A stretch of DNA of 64,000 nt, from contig NZ_LYPB01000077.1 of the NCBI RefSeq assembly GCF_001653565.1, forward strand, positions 102,881-166,880, given 5' to 3'. The notes under the pieces are model-generated. The model saw only the letters and a program-made list of their open reading frames with translations. It made no database searches and had not been told where the DNA came from. Shown here piece by piece: positions 27,865-37,127 of the stretch. The DNA is from Paenibacillus oryzisoli. Lineage in GTDB: Bacteria; Bacillota; Bacilli; Paenibacillales; NBRC-103111. Within the stretch, counting starts at the first letter, position 1. Each line of letters begins with the position of its first letter. A program made the position numbers and the translations under genes.

Positions 27865-29661
27865 ATGTCGACGAAGGATCATCTCATGGATAACGCAGAA
27901 GCGAATAATCTACAACAGATTCGTTTCCAAGAGGAAGATGTGCTGGCAGTTGAACAGCGCGAGCAGCGAATCGCGTGGTGGCGCGAAGCAAAGGTAGGTT
28001 TGTTCATTCACTGGGGATTATATTCATTGCCTGGCGGTGTTTGGAAAGGTGAGTCTGTGAATGCGGCTTACGCGGAGCATTTGCAGTTGAGGGCTCAAAT
28101 TCCGATTCACGAATACGAGCAGATAGCCGATCATTTTCATGCTTCACGATTTGACGCTTCTGCGTGGGTTCGGGCTGCGAAAGATTCTGGTTTGAAATAT
28201 ATGATTTTTACAGCTAAGCATCATGAAGGTTTCGCTATGTACGATTCGCAAGTCAGCGATTATTCGATTGTTAAAGCAACTCCTTTTGGCAGAGATCCTG
28301 TGGCGGAATTAGCGGCTGCTTGTCAGCGCGAAGACATGGTTCTTTGCTTGTACTACTCGCACGCAATGGATTGGCATCACCCAGATTCCCAAGGAAACAC
28401 ATTGGATTATCCAGCTAATATTGGCGCTTATGATGCTCTCCACACATGGGAGAAGGATGATAACAAAAGCACCCGCTATGAGCGATACTTACAAGAAAAA
28501 GCGTTTCCCCAAGTAAAGGAGCTTCTAACACAGTACGGTCCTATCGGCATTCTTTGGTTTGATTGTGGTCATAAAATTACGGATGAACAGGGTAAGCAAT
28601 TTGTGGATTTGGTTCATGACGTGCAACCAGGCTGTTTAGTCAATCGCCGAGTTCGTCGTGAGGGTTTCGGCGATTATGAGAATACTGGCGATAATCAACG
28701 CCATATGCGAACGCCAAGGAGAGACTGGGAGTCGATCGCAACGTTGAATCATTCTTGGGGTTATAACCAAACCGACCAAAAGTGGCGAAGTTCCGAAGAT
28801 ATTCTCCATGATATGATCCATGTCGTTAGTATGGGGGGGAATTACGTCATCAATGTAGGGCCAACGGGAGATGGAGAGATTGACGCGAAATCATTGGAGT
28901 TACTTGGCGTCATCGGCGCTTGGTTGCATGTGAATGGCGAAAGCATATACGGTTCTCAAGGAAGTCCGATCGGCAGAACACCATGGGGCCGCTGTACGTT
29001 GAAAGGAAATACGTTATATCTGCACGTTTGGGAATGGCCTGCTGGAGGGAAGCTATTGCTGCCTGGTTTGCTTAATTCAATTCAGAAGTGTTACCTCTTG
29101 GGAGATTCGCCGGAACGAAACTTACCCCATCAATTATTGAATGATTGTGGTGATCATATCATCGACCTGCCTACAGAAGCGCTTGATTCAATCTGTTCCG
29201 TAGTAGCTGTGGAATTTCAAGGAGAAATAGCAACAAATCCGAAACAAGTCGTAGTTGCCAATGGTGTGTCTCAGGTATTTGGAGTATTCGATGGTGAACT
29301 AACCGGAGAGACAGTGCGTTATGATACGGGGAAAAAAGGGAGAGACAATCTTAAAAACTGGTCTTCCATGCAAGACTCAATCTCATGGGAGTTTCGCGTG
29401 ATAAAGGCTGGCGCATATCGGGTTGCTGCTGTGTATGGGGCAGGTGATGCATCCGTTGGAGGCATCTTCGAAATTGCAGCGGGTGACAATAAGTTAGTTG
29501 CTAGCGTCATGCAAACAGGTGGGGAATACGAATTCCAGAACTTTGAGATTGGGCCTTTTTATTTTGAACATTTAGGTGAATATACACTGACTGTCCGGCC
29601 TCAAGCTATTTGCGGTGCGGTATTAATGAACTTAAAAGAAATTAGATTAATGAGTGTCTAG
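27865..29661 (+). CDS. GH29 alpha-L-fucosidase, intracellular
   Basis: A 598-residue GH29 enzyme. Family marks are WWREAKVGLFIHWGLYSLPGG, YMIFTAKHHEGFAMYDS, WHHPDS and GILWFDCGH, where Asp233 is the expected nucleophile of this retaining family. A C-terminal beta-sandwich follows (about 460-598). There is no signal peptide, so it should act on imported fucosylated oligosaccharides. It is the intact fucosidase of the window, in contrast to the broken GH95 gene at 3283. The gap to the preceding gene is 26 bp, with a GGGGG-type ribosome site. An unusual feature is the extra N-terminal stretch of about 35 residues before the conserved WWREAK. Confidence 0.9.
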   Translation: MSTKDHLMDNAEANNLQQIRFQEEDVLAVEQREQRIAWWREAKVGLFIHWGLYSLPGGVWKGESVNAAYAEHLQLRAQIPIHEYEQIADHFHASRFDASAWVRAAKDSGLKYMIFTAKHHEGFAMYDSQVSDYSIVKATPFGRDPVAELAAACQREDMVLCLYYSHAMDWHHPDSQGNTLDYPANIGAYDALHTWEKDDNKSTRYERYLQEKAFPQVKELLTQYGPIGILWFDCGHKITDEQGKQFVDLVHDVQPGCLVNRRVRREGFGDYENTGDNQRHMRTPRRDWESIATLNHSWGYNQTDQKWRSSEDILHDMIHVVSMGGNYVINVGPTGDGEIDAKSLELLGVIGAWLHVNGESIYGSQGSPIGRTPWGRCTLKGNTLYLHVWEWPAGGKLLLPGLLNSIQKCYLLGDSPERNLPHQLLNDCGDHIIDLPTEALDSICSVVAVEFQGEIATNPKQVVVANGVSQVFGVFDGELTGETVRYDTGKKGRDNLKNWSSMQDSISWEFRVIKAGAYRVAAVYGAGDASVGGIFEIAAGDNKLVASVMQTGGEYEFQNFEIGPFYFEHLGEYTLTVRPQAICGAVLMNLKEIRLMSV

Positions 29662-29694
29662 ATGACGAATAAACAATAGAAGGAGAGCGATCGT

Positions 29695-30708
29695 ATGCTT
29701 TACAATTTCATGCCTGCACCTGTGAACGGGGGCTTCCAAATGGAAAATTACTGGGTCTGGTGCGGATCCGTAGTGCAAGGCGAAGATGGCCGATTTCACC
29801 TATTTGCCTCGAGATGGCCGAAGTCACTTCCGATGCATCCGGGCTGGCTTGTCCAGTCGGAAATTGTACGTGCTGTTGCCGATCAGCCCGAAGGACCCTT
29901 TACATTTCAGGAGGTAGTCTTACCTGCACGTGGAGCCGAGTATTGGGATGGCCGCAGTACACATAATCCGCATATCGTTAAGCATAAAGACAAGTACCTA
30001 TTGTTCTATATGGGATCAACGCATCCCTTTCCAGATCCGATTGCTGGTGATGGATATGACCTCCAAGATCCGCGATGTATCGTAGCGCGAGCGAACAAGC
30101 GTATTGGATTAGCCCTGGCGAACAGTGTTAACGGACCGTGGGAAAGACGCGATGTCCCCATTGTATCCACAAGGCCAGGGAAGTTCGATAGCTTCTTAAC
30201 GTCCAATCCTGCACCATGCGTAGAGGAAGACGGTTCTGTGTTATTGATTTACAAAGCTAGACAATATGAAGGTCACGGCCATGGGAAGATGACATTTGGC
30301 GTTGCGCGTGCGGCTCATTACGAGGGTCCTTACCTGGTGATGAGTGAAGAACCGTTATTCCCGCCAGACGTTCATTTGGAAGACCCTTTCATTTGGCGAA
30401 CTGAGGATGGATATGAATTGATTGCGAAGGATATGGACGGCAATTTGTGTGGTGAAAAGTATGGCGGTGTACACGCGTCTTCGACGGATGGCATGAATTG
30501 GCGAATTCTTCACTCACTCGCCTATTCCCGAAATGTGACTTGGGATAATGGGGTTACACGTACAATGGGCAATTTGGAACGACCTTTTTTATTCTTTCAG
30601 GATGGGAAGCCGACGCATCTGTTTGCAGCAACATCGGATGGTACCAAGGGCTTTCATGATGCGTCGCAGACGTGGAATATGGTCATTCCGATAGGCCAAG
30701 ATGAATAG
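29695..30708 (+). CDS. Five-bladed beta-propeller glycoside hydrolase-like protein
   Basis: A 337-residue protein with no signal peptide. It has the run of short beta-blades typical of GH43/GH117-like propellers: YWVWCGSVVQGEDGRFHLFASRWP, STHNPHIVKHKDKYLLFYMGS, LTSNPAPCVEEDGSVLLIYKAR and VHLEDPFIWRTEDGYELIAKDM. Candidate acids are the Asp in LEDPF and others in the blades, but I cannot assign catalytic residues. It is 33 bp after the GH29 gene, with AGAAGGAGAG before the start. It probably splits a side chain or linkage from imported oligosaccharide; family number left open. Confidence 0.72.
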   Translation: MLYNFMPAPVNGGFQMENYWVWCGSVVQGEDGRFHLFASRWPKSLPMHPGWLVQSEIVRAVADQPEGPFTFQEVVLPARGAEYWDGRSTHNPHIVKHKDKYLLFYMGSTHPFPDPIAGDGYDLQDPRCIVARANKRIGLALANSVNGPWERRDVPIVSTRPGKFDSFLTSNPAPCVEEDGSVLLIYKARQYEGHGHGKMTFGVARAAHYEGPYLVMSEEPLFPPDVHLEDPFIWRTEDGYELIAKDMDGNLCGEKYGGVHASSTDGMNWRILHSLAYSRNVTWDNGVTRTMGNLERPFLFFQDGKPTHLFAATSDGTKGFHDASQTWNMVIPIGQDE

Positions 30709-30737
30709 CAACTGGATCAACATAAGGAGGTTGAGAA

Positions 30738-33341
30738 ATGATGTCAAGAACGGAAGCTGTATGCGAAGCCAATCTCGCACTAGCATGTCCGGTAACATGT
30801 AGTTCTGAAAGTGCGAATGGCGCTGGAAGTCAAGCGGTAGATGGTTCCGAGAGTACCTATTGGCAACCATTAAGTGTTGATCAGAAGGATGATAACCGCG
30901 TCTGGTTAACGGTTGATCTTGGCCGAAACTTCTCGTTCAATACAATCCAATTAAAGCTGGCGTCAGGCTTCATAAGTAGTTACCATATCCATTATTCTGA
31001 TGACGGTGTAGCTTGGCAGGATGCGTATAGTCGGCAGACGGATATAGGCGGAATCGGAACGATTGAAAGAGCTCTTTTCCCGGTAGTTAATGGACGGTAC
31101 GTATCACTGGATTTAATACTATTTGATGCGGAAAGGGATGTTCAACTCATCGATTTCGGCCTATATGAGCAGGTATCTATTCCCTCGGGTCCCTTGTTAG
31201 ATCACTTGGTATTCGATGTTGGTGGCAGGGTATACAGTCAAGATGATACGTTAGCCATGCAAGTGAACAACTATGCGCAATTGGCGCTGAGAGGGATTCT
31301 GACAGACGGTTCGGACGCTGATTTGACGAAAGCGGAAGTCATAATCAGCAGCCGCAACGAAAATGTGATGTCAGTTAATGAGAGTGGCAAACTGACCAGT
31401 CATCAATCAGGCATTACCCAGATTCATGGTGTTGTAACTTTACATGGCGTGATCAAGGAAACTAGTTTCTTCGCAGATGTGTACGACCCAACAGAGTGGT
31501 TGGTGGATCTTGCGTTAGAACATCCTACGTTAGTCTGCGAGTCGGGTCAACCTGCTTTCTTGGATAGGGACAGCCCATTCCCCATACTGCATGTGCGAAC
31601 GGCTGAAGCTGTGACTTTACAAGTAACTCTATTGAATGTAACTGGGGATCAAGTGATATGCGCACATCCAGCAACGAAATTTGCAGCAGGCGAGGCATCG
31701 GTTCTTACATTTCCTGGTGAAGTAAAGGAGCCCGGGCAATACAGGATAAACATTGAGATTGAAGTAGAAGCTGGATTCTCTTACTTTGATGCGTTTTATT
31801 TTACAGTCCAGAATCCTCTGATTTCGACCGAGGGACAGAGTCGCATTGTTCATATTGGTGAGAATGGGAAACTGGTCTATGTACCTGATTTTAAGGGGAA
31901 TCAGATCATCGATTTCTCCAATTGCGGATATGGTGGAGGCGGCGTAGCGATCCCAGATATCGCGCCTGTTATTTCACTTCAGCCCGTTGAGGGAGATAAT
32001 ACGACGCACATTCAGTCGGCGATTGATCGGGTTGCTGATCTGCCTCGATCTTCGTCAGGTTATCGTGGAAGCGTTCTTCTATGTAAAGGTGTATACGCCA
32101 TCAGTGGTTCATTGCAGATTATGACTAGCGGCATTGTTTTGCGTGGTGAGGGACAGGAAGAAGGTGGCACCTTATTATATGCAACAGGGACGAAACAACG
32201 GAATCTCATCGACATTAGAGGTGAAGCCTCTCCTAGTCTTTTGCCAGATACGCTGACCTCTATTAGTGATCTGTATGTACCATCAGGTGCACGCATAATC
32301 CATGTGCAGGATGCTTCTGGTTATCGTGTAGGAGACACTGTTAAGGTGATTCGTTACGGAAATGAACGCTGGATTCATGCTATTGGCATGGATGCGATTC
32401 GCTTGAGGCCAGTTGCAGGCGGAACCATTCAATGGTCTCCGTTCCAACTGGAGTTCGACAGAGTGATCACCCACATGGTTGGCAATTGCATCACATTGGA
32501 TGCGCCTATCGCGAATGCGATTGAAAGCCGCTGGGGAGGCGGAGCACTTATGAAATACGAGGATAAAGGCCGTATCGAACAGATCGGCATCGAGGATATA
32601 CGGGTGGTTGTTTCGTATGATCCTAGTATTGGTGACACGAGAATCGACGGCAATGAGGGCACTGAAACCTACATGGCTGATGAGCAGCATGCGATTACTT
32701 GTATTCATCTTGATCTTGTCAAAAACGCATGGGTCCGCAAGGTGGTTGGCTTCCATTTCCAACACGCATTGGTCCAAGTTGGGCGCGATACGAAATGGAT
32801 CACCATTCAAGATTGCTCCGTATTCGCCTTTATCAGCGTGATTACGGGAGGACGTCGGTATCCATTCCATCTTATGGGTGAATTAACGCTTGTGCAGCGA
32901 GCCTACACAGAAACCGCGAGACATGCTTTTGTCGTTGATGCGCGTGTTGCAGGGCCAAATGTATTCCTCGACTGCGAGTCGCAAAAAGATTACAACTCGA
33001 GTGAACCCCATCATCGGTGGTCAGTGGGCTGTCTCTATGACAATGTAAACGGCCGCATCCATATTCAGGATCGCGGGTGGTTGGGGAGCGGCCATGGGTG
33101 GTCTGGAGCAAACTATGTCACTTGGAATACCACGCATGAGTTGGTCTCCCAGCAGCCTCCAACTGCTCAAAACTATGCGATCGGACATATCGGAAGTCGA
33201 GGCAAGCCACTCCTCCCGAGTCCCTATGATCAACGGCAGCGTAAGGATGCGTACTGGGAAAGCTTCGGGAGCCATGTAAGTCCACGCAGTCTTTATACAC
33301 AACAGTTAGTGGATCGGCTCATACAGCCTACTCTCACCTAA
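30738..33341 (+). CDS. F5/8 type C, Big2-like and pectate-lyase-like beta-helix protein
   Basis: An 867-residue multidomain protein. Residues about 8-150 are an F5/8 type C carbohydrate-binding module (SQAVDGSESTYWQP, WLTVDLGRNFSFNTIQL). Residues 155-260 resemble a bacterial Ig-like Big2 domain (SVNESGKLTSHQSG). A beta-sandwich (265-360) and a right-handed beta-helix of the pectate-lyase superfamily (about 375-867) follow, opening with DNTTHIQSAIDRVADL and GVYAISGSLQ. Such modules are normally outside the cell, yet no signal peptide is present: the start has a clear AAGGAGG and the preceding stop is only 29 bp away. It sits among intracellular hydrolases, so it may act in the cytoplasm. Catalytic residues were not identified. 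Confidence 0.7.
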   Translation: MMSRTEAVCEANLALACPVTCSSESANGAGSQAVDGSESTYWQPLSVDQKDDNRVWLTVDLGRNFSFNTIQLKLASGFISSYHIHYSDDGVAWQDAYSRQTDIGGIGTIERALFPVVNGRYVSLDLILFDAERDVQLIDFGLYEQVSIPSGPLLDHLVFDVGGRVYSQDDTLAMQVNNYAQLALRGILTDGSDADLTKAEVIISSRNENVMSVNESGKLTSHQSGITQIHGVVTLHGVIKETSFFADVYDPTEWLVDLALEHPTLVCESGQPAFLDRDSPFPILHVRTAEAVTLQVTLLNVTGDQVICAHPATKFAAGEASVLTFPGEVKEPGQYRINIEIEVEAGFSYFDAFYFTVQNPLISTEGQSRIVHIGENGKLVYVPDFKGNQIIDFSNCGYGGGGVAIPDIAPVISLQPVEGDNTTHIQSAIDRVADLPRSSSGYRGSVLLCKGVYAISGSLQIMTSGIVLRGEGQEEGGTLLYATGTKQRNLIDIRGEASPSLLPDTLTSISDLYVPSGARIIHVQDASGYRVGDTVKVIRYGNERWIHAIGMDAIRLRPVAGGTIQWSPFQLEFDRVITHMVGNCITLDAPIANAIESRWGGGALMKYEDKGRIEQIGIEDIRVVVSYDPSIGDTRIDGNEGTETYMADEQHAITCIHLDLVKNAWVRKVVGFHFQHALVQVGRDTKWITIQDCSVFAFISVITGGRRYPFHLMGELTLVQRAYTETARHAFVVDARVAGPNVFLDCESQKDYNSSEPHHRWSVGCLYDNVNGRIHIQDRGWLGSGHGWSGANYVTWNTTHELVSQQPPTAQNYAIGHIGSRGKPLLPSPYDQRQRKDAYWESFGSHVSPRSLYTQQLVDRLIQPTLT

Positions 33342-33356
33342 GGAGTGAAATGAAGC

Positions 33357-34418
33357 ATGACAAACGCTGCGATGATTGACAAGTATAATCCCATCATTTT
33401 GAAGCTGATCCGACAAATGAAAAATTTACAGCCAGCATTTCAAGAAAGTGTCGCGATTGGTATTGTTTCGATGGACAATTGGGAGTGGCCGCAAGGCGTT
33501 GGGTTGTTTGCTTTATACGCCTATTACAAGGAAACAGGCAACATGGCGATCAGAGATGAGCTCATTCAATGGTTTGATAAACGAATCGCTGAAGGTTTAC
33601 CTGACAAGAATGTAAACACGATGTGTCCTATGTTGACGTTAAGCTATTTGGCTGAGGAAACAAGGAATCCAATATATGTGGCGCTTTGTAAAGAATGGGT
33701 CACCTATGTTATGGAAGCTATGCCTAGAACAGATGAAGGCGGACTTCAACATTGCGTTACTCGGAATTTGAACGAGGGACAATTGTGGGATGATACGTTG
33801 TATATGACCGTTTTGTTCGTTGCACGCATGGGTGTCCTGTTACAAGATGATGCCTATTTCCAAGAGAGCATTAGACAGTTCTTAATTCATCTCAAATATT
33901 TATCGGATGTGAAGACAGGGCTATTCTTTCACGGGTGGACATTTCTCGGGCATCATCATTATGCGCAAGCCTTATGGGCACGTGGCAATTCTTGGTATAC
34001 AGCCGGACTGGTCGATTATCTGGATATCGCTCCTCTACCAGTGGGTGTAAGCCAGTTCCTGATCTCGTCGCTTGAACGACAGGTGAGAACGCTTGCCACC
34101 CTCCAGCATGAAAGCGGCCTATGGCATACACTATTGGATCAACCTGATTCGTATTTGGAAACATCGGCTTCTTCTGCGTTCGCCTATGGCATCCTGAAGG
34201 CAGTACGAAAAGGTTTTATTGATGAGCGTTATCGCGCTGTGGGTCTGAAAGCACTGGAAGGTGTACTGAGCAAAATTGATGATGAAGGTATTGTCCATGG
34301 TGTTTCTTACGGTACAGGGTTAAAAGATAATCTTGATTATTACCGCAATATCAAACAATGTCCGATGCCGTATGGGCAGTCCATGGCACTGATGCTCATG
34401 GTGGAGGCATGTAAGTAA
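33357..34418 (+). CDS. GH105 unsaturated uronyl hydrolase (YteR/YesR type)
   Basis: A 353-residue (alpha/alpha)6-barrel enzyme that removes a 4,5-unsaturated uronic acid from the end of oligosaccharides made by a lyase, by hydration of the double bond. Family marks: MDNWEWPQGVGLFALY, the catalytic region LWDDTLYM (Asp145-146), HGW, WARGNSWYTAGLVDYL and ETSASSAFAYGI. No signal peptide, so it is cytoplasmic. It ends the operon begun at 26888, 15 bp after the previous gene. Its presence implies that the target polysaccharide contains uronic acid and is cut by a lyase, in line with the PL6 gene that follows. Confidence 0.9.
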   Translation: MTNAAMIDKYNPIILKLIRQMKNLQPAFQESVAIGIVSMDNWEWPQGVGLFALYAYYKETGNMAIRDELIQWFDKRIAEGLPDKNVNTMCPMLTLSYLAEETRNPIYVALCKEWVTYVMEAMPRTDEGGLQHCVTRNLNEGQLWDDTLYMTVLFVARMGVLLQDDAYFQESIRQFLIHLKYLSDVKTGLFFHGWTFLGHHHYAQALWARGNSWYTAGLVDYLDIAPLPVGVSQFLISSLERQVRTLATLQHESGLWHTLLDQPDSYLETSASSAFAYGILKAVRKGFIDERYRAVGLKALEGVLSKIDDEGIVHGVSYGTGLKDNLDYYRNIKQCPMPYGQSMALMLMVEACK

Positions 34419-34591
34419 TCATACGTATGTCCATCAGAAGTCCATGCAATTGAGCATGGGCCTCTTCCTATGCCTTGACATCCATATTTGAATAGCGAGT
34501 TTAGGTAATGAGGGTAATCATTTTCGATTTTGAAGATGCATTCACGATTATGATGATGCTTATTTTCCGAGATTTGTATTAAATTGGAGAA

Positions 34592-34605
34592 GAGTGCACG
34601 CACTC
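34592..34605. promoter_or_regulatory. Short inverted repeat upstream of the PL6 gene
   Basis: GAGTGC-AC-GCACTC is a 6-bp inverted repeat 75 bp before the PL6 start. The surrounding 260-bp gap (34419-34679) otherwise holds a weak hairpin (CCATGC 34442, GCATGG 34454) and a perfect -35-like TTGACA (34475-34480) without a good -10 box at the right distance. It may be a regulator site. Confidence 0.3.
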
Positions 34606-34679
34606 GAAATGAATGAAAGGAGTTCAAAGATTAAACTAGGATTCATGGGTTCAAACGAAAATCAAGGGAGGATGTATTT

Positions 34680-36968
34680 ATGGGGAATGGTAAAAAAGTA
34701 GGTATTGTTATGCTATTAATTAGTATGTTTCTGACGATGATTCCTTTCGCTGGTTATGCGGCAGACGCTAAGTTCACGGTCGCGGCGTCTGGGGTGACGG
34801 CAAGTAGCGATGATGGGAATGTGCCTGCCAATACGGTGGATGGAAGCTTAACAACTCGTTGGTCCGCAAGCGGAGACGGGCAGTGGATCAAATATGATCT
34901 AGGCGCGGTGAAAAAAGTATCTTTCATTAAAATAGCTTTTATTAGTGGGGATACAAGAACCTCGAATTTTGATATTCAAACATCGACAGACAACGTTACC
35001 TTTACGACAGTTCAGTCCAATGTGACAAGCAGTTTGAATACAAGTTTGCAAACCTTTGATTTTCCTGATGTAGATCCAGCTCGTTATGTGCGAATTGTTG
35101 GCCATGGCAATTCTGCGAACTTATGGAATAGTTACACTGAGGTAGAAATTTACGGGGACAATTCTGCAAGCGCTTCCGTAAATACGAAATTCTCCATAGC
35201 TGGTGCTTCCGTAACGGCAAGCGCGGATGATGGCAACGTGCCTGCTAACACAGTGGATGGCAACTTAACCACTCGTTGGTCAGCTAGCGGCAACGGTCAA
35301 TGGATCAAGTACGATTTAGGCACAAACGTCAGGGTTGGTTATATCAAGATGGCATTTGTAAGCGGGGATACGAGAACTTCTACGTTCGATATTCAAACGT
35401 CCACGGATAATGTTAATTTCACGACGGTTCAGTCCAACGTGACGAGCAGTTTAAATACAAGCCTACAAACGTTCGACTTTACGGATGTAGCGTCAGCACG
35501 TTATGTGCGAATTGTTGGCCATGGTAACTCAGCCAACTTATGGAACAGTTATACCGAGGTCGAAATTTATGGTGATGCACCAGTAGTACCGGGTGTTTCT
35601 GTTTCGACTTCCGCACAGTTAGCAACTGCGTTAAGCAACGCAAGTGCGGGTACGACAATCGTGCTAGCTAACGGGACTTACTCCCAAACAGGACCTTTCG
35701 TCTTAAGTAACAAAAATGGCACTGCGAGCAACCCTATCACGATTAAGGCAGCGAATTTAGGCCAGGCGATCATATCTGGAGGTGCTTCACTCCAAATACA
35801 GAATTCATCCAACGTTGTAATCGAGGGGTTGAAATTCACAAATTCAGGAAATACGGGACTTCTGTTGGATGGTTCCAATAACATTCGTGTAACTCGTAAC
35901 CGATTTGCACTGCAAGCTACAGGCAGCACCCTCATTTGGCTTCAGGTTAGTGGCGTAAATAGTCATCATAACCGCATTGACCATAATGATTTTGGTCCTA
36001 AAAGCGATACGGATCCGCTTATTGCTTATCAAGGCGATGGGAACGGCAATATTTCTCAGTACGACGTAATTGAATATAACTATTTTCATGATGTAGGTCC
36101 ATGGGTGGCAAATGGCAAAGAAACAATACGTCTGGGCTTGTCCGGAATTTCCTTGTCCAATGGGTACAATACGATTCAGTACAATCTGTTTGAGAACTGC
36201 GATGGCGAGCCGGAAATCGTTTCTGTGAAAAGCAGTAACAACACGGTTCGTTATAATACCTTCAAAACTTCCAAGGGGGGACTTACTTCCAGACATGGGC
36301 ATAACAACTCCTTCTACGGCAACTACTTCCTCGGTGATGGTGTAGAATCGGAACAAGCGGGTATTCGCATTTATGGAAATGATCACAAGATTTATAACAA
36401 TTACATGGAAAATCTAACAGCCAATGCGATTATTCTTGATAATGCTGATTATGACGGTGGTACAGGTGGTTACCCTTCCAACCCTTCAGCAGATGACTTG
36501 AGAGAACAATGGAAAATTTACCGAGCACAGGTCGTTAACAATACGATTGTGAATAGCACGACGGGGATTATTGTTGGTTCTGGTAAACCCTTAGCTCCTC
36601 AAGACAGCAGAGTGGCTAATAATATCGTGAAAAATTCCACAGGCACTTTGTACTATGAAGTTGGCACCACGAACACAGTATTCGAGGGGAACATAGGTAG
36701 TGGCAGCACAGTTAGCAACAATGCTTCAAGGACGACTGCCCAAATATGGAGCACGAATCCGTTGCTCACAACAGTCAATGGATTGCAGAAGTTGTCTTCA
36801 ACTAGTCCGGCGATTAACGCTGCTGTGGGTTCCTACGCCTATGTGACCGAAGATATGGATGGAGAAGCACGTTCCACCAATGACGTTGGAGCGGATGAGC
36901 GCTCTTCGAGCACTTCCTTTGGAAAGCATCCATTGGTAGCAACAGAAGTTGGACCGAATGCACCGTAA
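34680..36968 (+). CDS. Secreted PL6 lyase (alginate or chondroitin/dermatan type) with two F5/8 type C modules
   Basis: A 762-residue secreted enzyme. Signal peptide to AGYA-AD (about 28). Two tandem, nearly equal F5/8 type C modules (about 33-160 and 165-300) share STDNV.FTTVQSNVTSSLNTS. The PL6 beta-helix (about 305-740) begins TSAQLATALSNASAGTTIVL and has NGKETIRLG, DGEPEIVSVKSSNNTVRYNTF and GGLTSRHGHNN; Lys517 and Arg538 are the expected catalytic base and acid, and the acids in GEPE the calcium site. PL6 enzymes cut alginate or dermatan-type glycosaminoglycan by beta-elimination. Products would suit the GH105 hydrolase upstream. Start after AGGGAGG. Terminator at 36989. Confidence 0.9.
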   Translation: MGNGKKVGIVMLLISMFLTMIPFAGYAADAKFTVAASGVTASSDDGNVPANTVDGSLTTRWSASGDGQWIKYDLGAVKKVSFIKIAFISGDTRTSNFDIQTSTDNVTFTTVQSNVTSSLNTSLQTFDFPDVDPARYVRIVGHGNSANLWNSYTEVEIYGDNSASASVNTKFSIAGASVTASADDGNVPANTVDGNLTTRWSASGNGQWIKYDLGTNVRVGYIKMAFVSGDTRTSTFDIQTSTDNVNFTTVQSNVTSSLNTSLQTFDFTDVASARYVRIVGHGNSANLWNSYTEVEIYGDAPVVPGVSVSTSAQLATALSNASAGTTIVLANGTYSQTGPFVLSNKNGTASNPITIKAANLGQAIISGGASLQIQNSSNVVIEGLKFTNSGNTGLLLDGSNNIRVTRNRFALQATGSTLIWLQVSGVNSHHNRIDHNDFGPKSDTDPLIAYQGDGNGNISQYDVIEYNYFHDVGPWVANGKETIRLGLSGISLSNGYNTIQYNLFENCDGEPEIVSVKSSNNTVRYNTFKTSKGGLTSRHGHNNSFYGNYFLGDGVESEQAGIRIYGNDHKIYNNYMENLTANAIILDNADYDGGTGGYPSNPSADDLREQWKIYRAQVVNNTIVNSTTGIIVGSGKPLAPQDSRVANNIVKNSTGTLYYEVGTTNTVFEGNIGSGSTVSNNASRTTAQIWSTNPLLTTVNGLQKLSSTSPAINAAVGSYAYVTEDMDGEARSTNDVGADERSSSTSFGKHPLVATEVGPNAP

Positions 36969-36988
36969 ATAATACCATACTATCATGT

Positions 36989-37020
36989 GAGGCTGTCCGA
37001 TTAGGGCGGCCTCTTTCTCA
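36989..37020 (+). terminator. Terminator after the PL6 gene
   Basis: GAGGCTGTCC (36989-36998) pairs with GGGCGGCCTC (37004-37013) through a 5-nt loop, including two G-T pairs, followed by TTTCTCATTT. Confidence 0.7.
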
Positions 37021-37127
37021 TTTGAACTATTTCATGTATTCATTGTCAATTATATAATGCCTTGAATACCATGTTATAGATGCCTAAGCCTACTGGATAT
37101 AAGAAGAGAGGATATGATCGTTAACAG

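Noticed and set aside
32283..32870. A 195-codon open frame on the minus strand inside the beta-helix gene
   Set aside because: It lies wholly within a well-supported gene, has no recognisable domain and no ribosome site; a shadow frame.
35844..36386. A 180-codon open frame on the minus strand inside the PL6 gene
   Set aside because: It follows from the repetitive Asn-rich beta-helix coding sequence; no ribosome site and no known motif.
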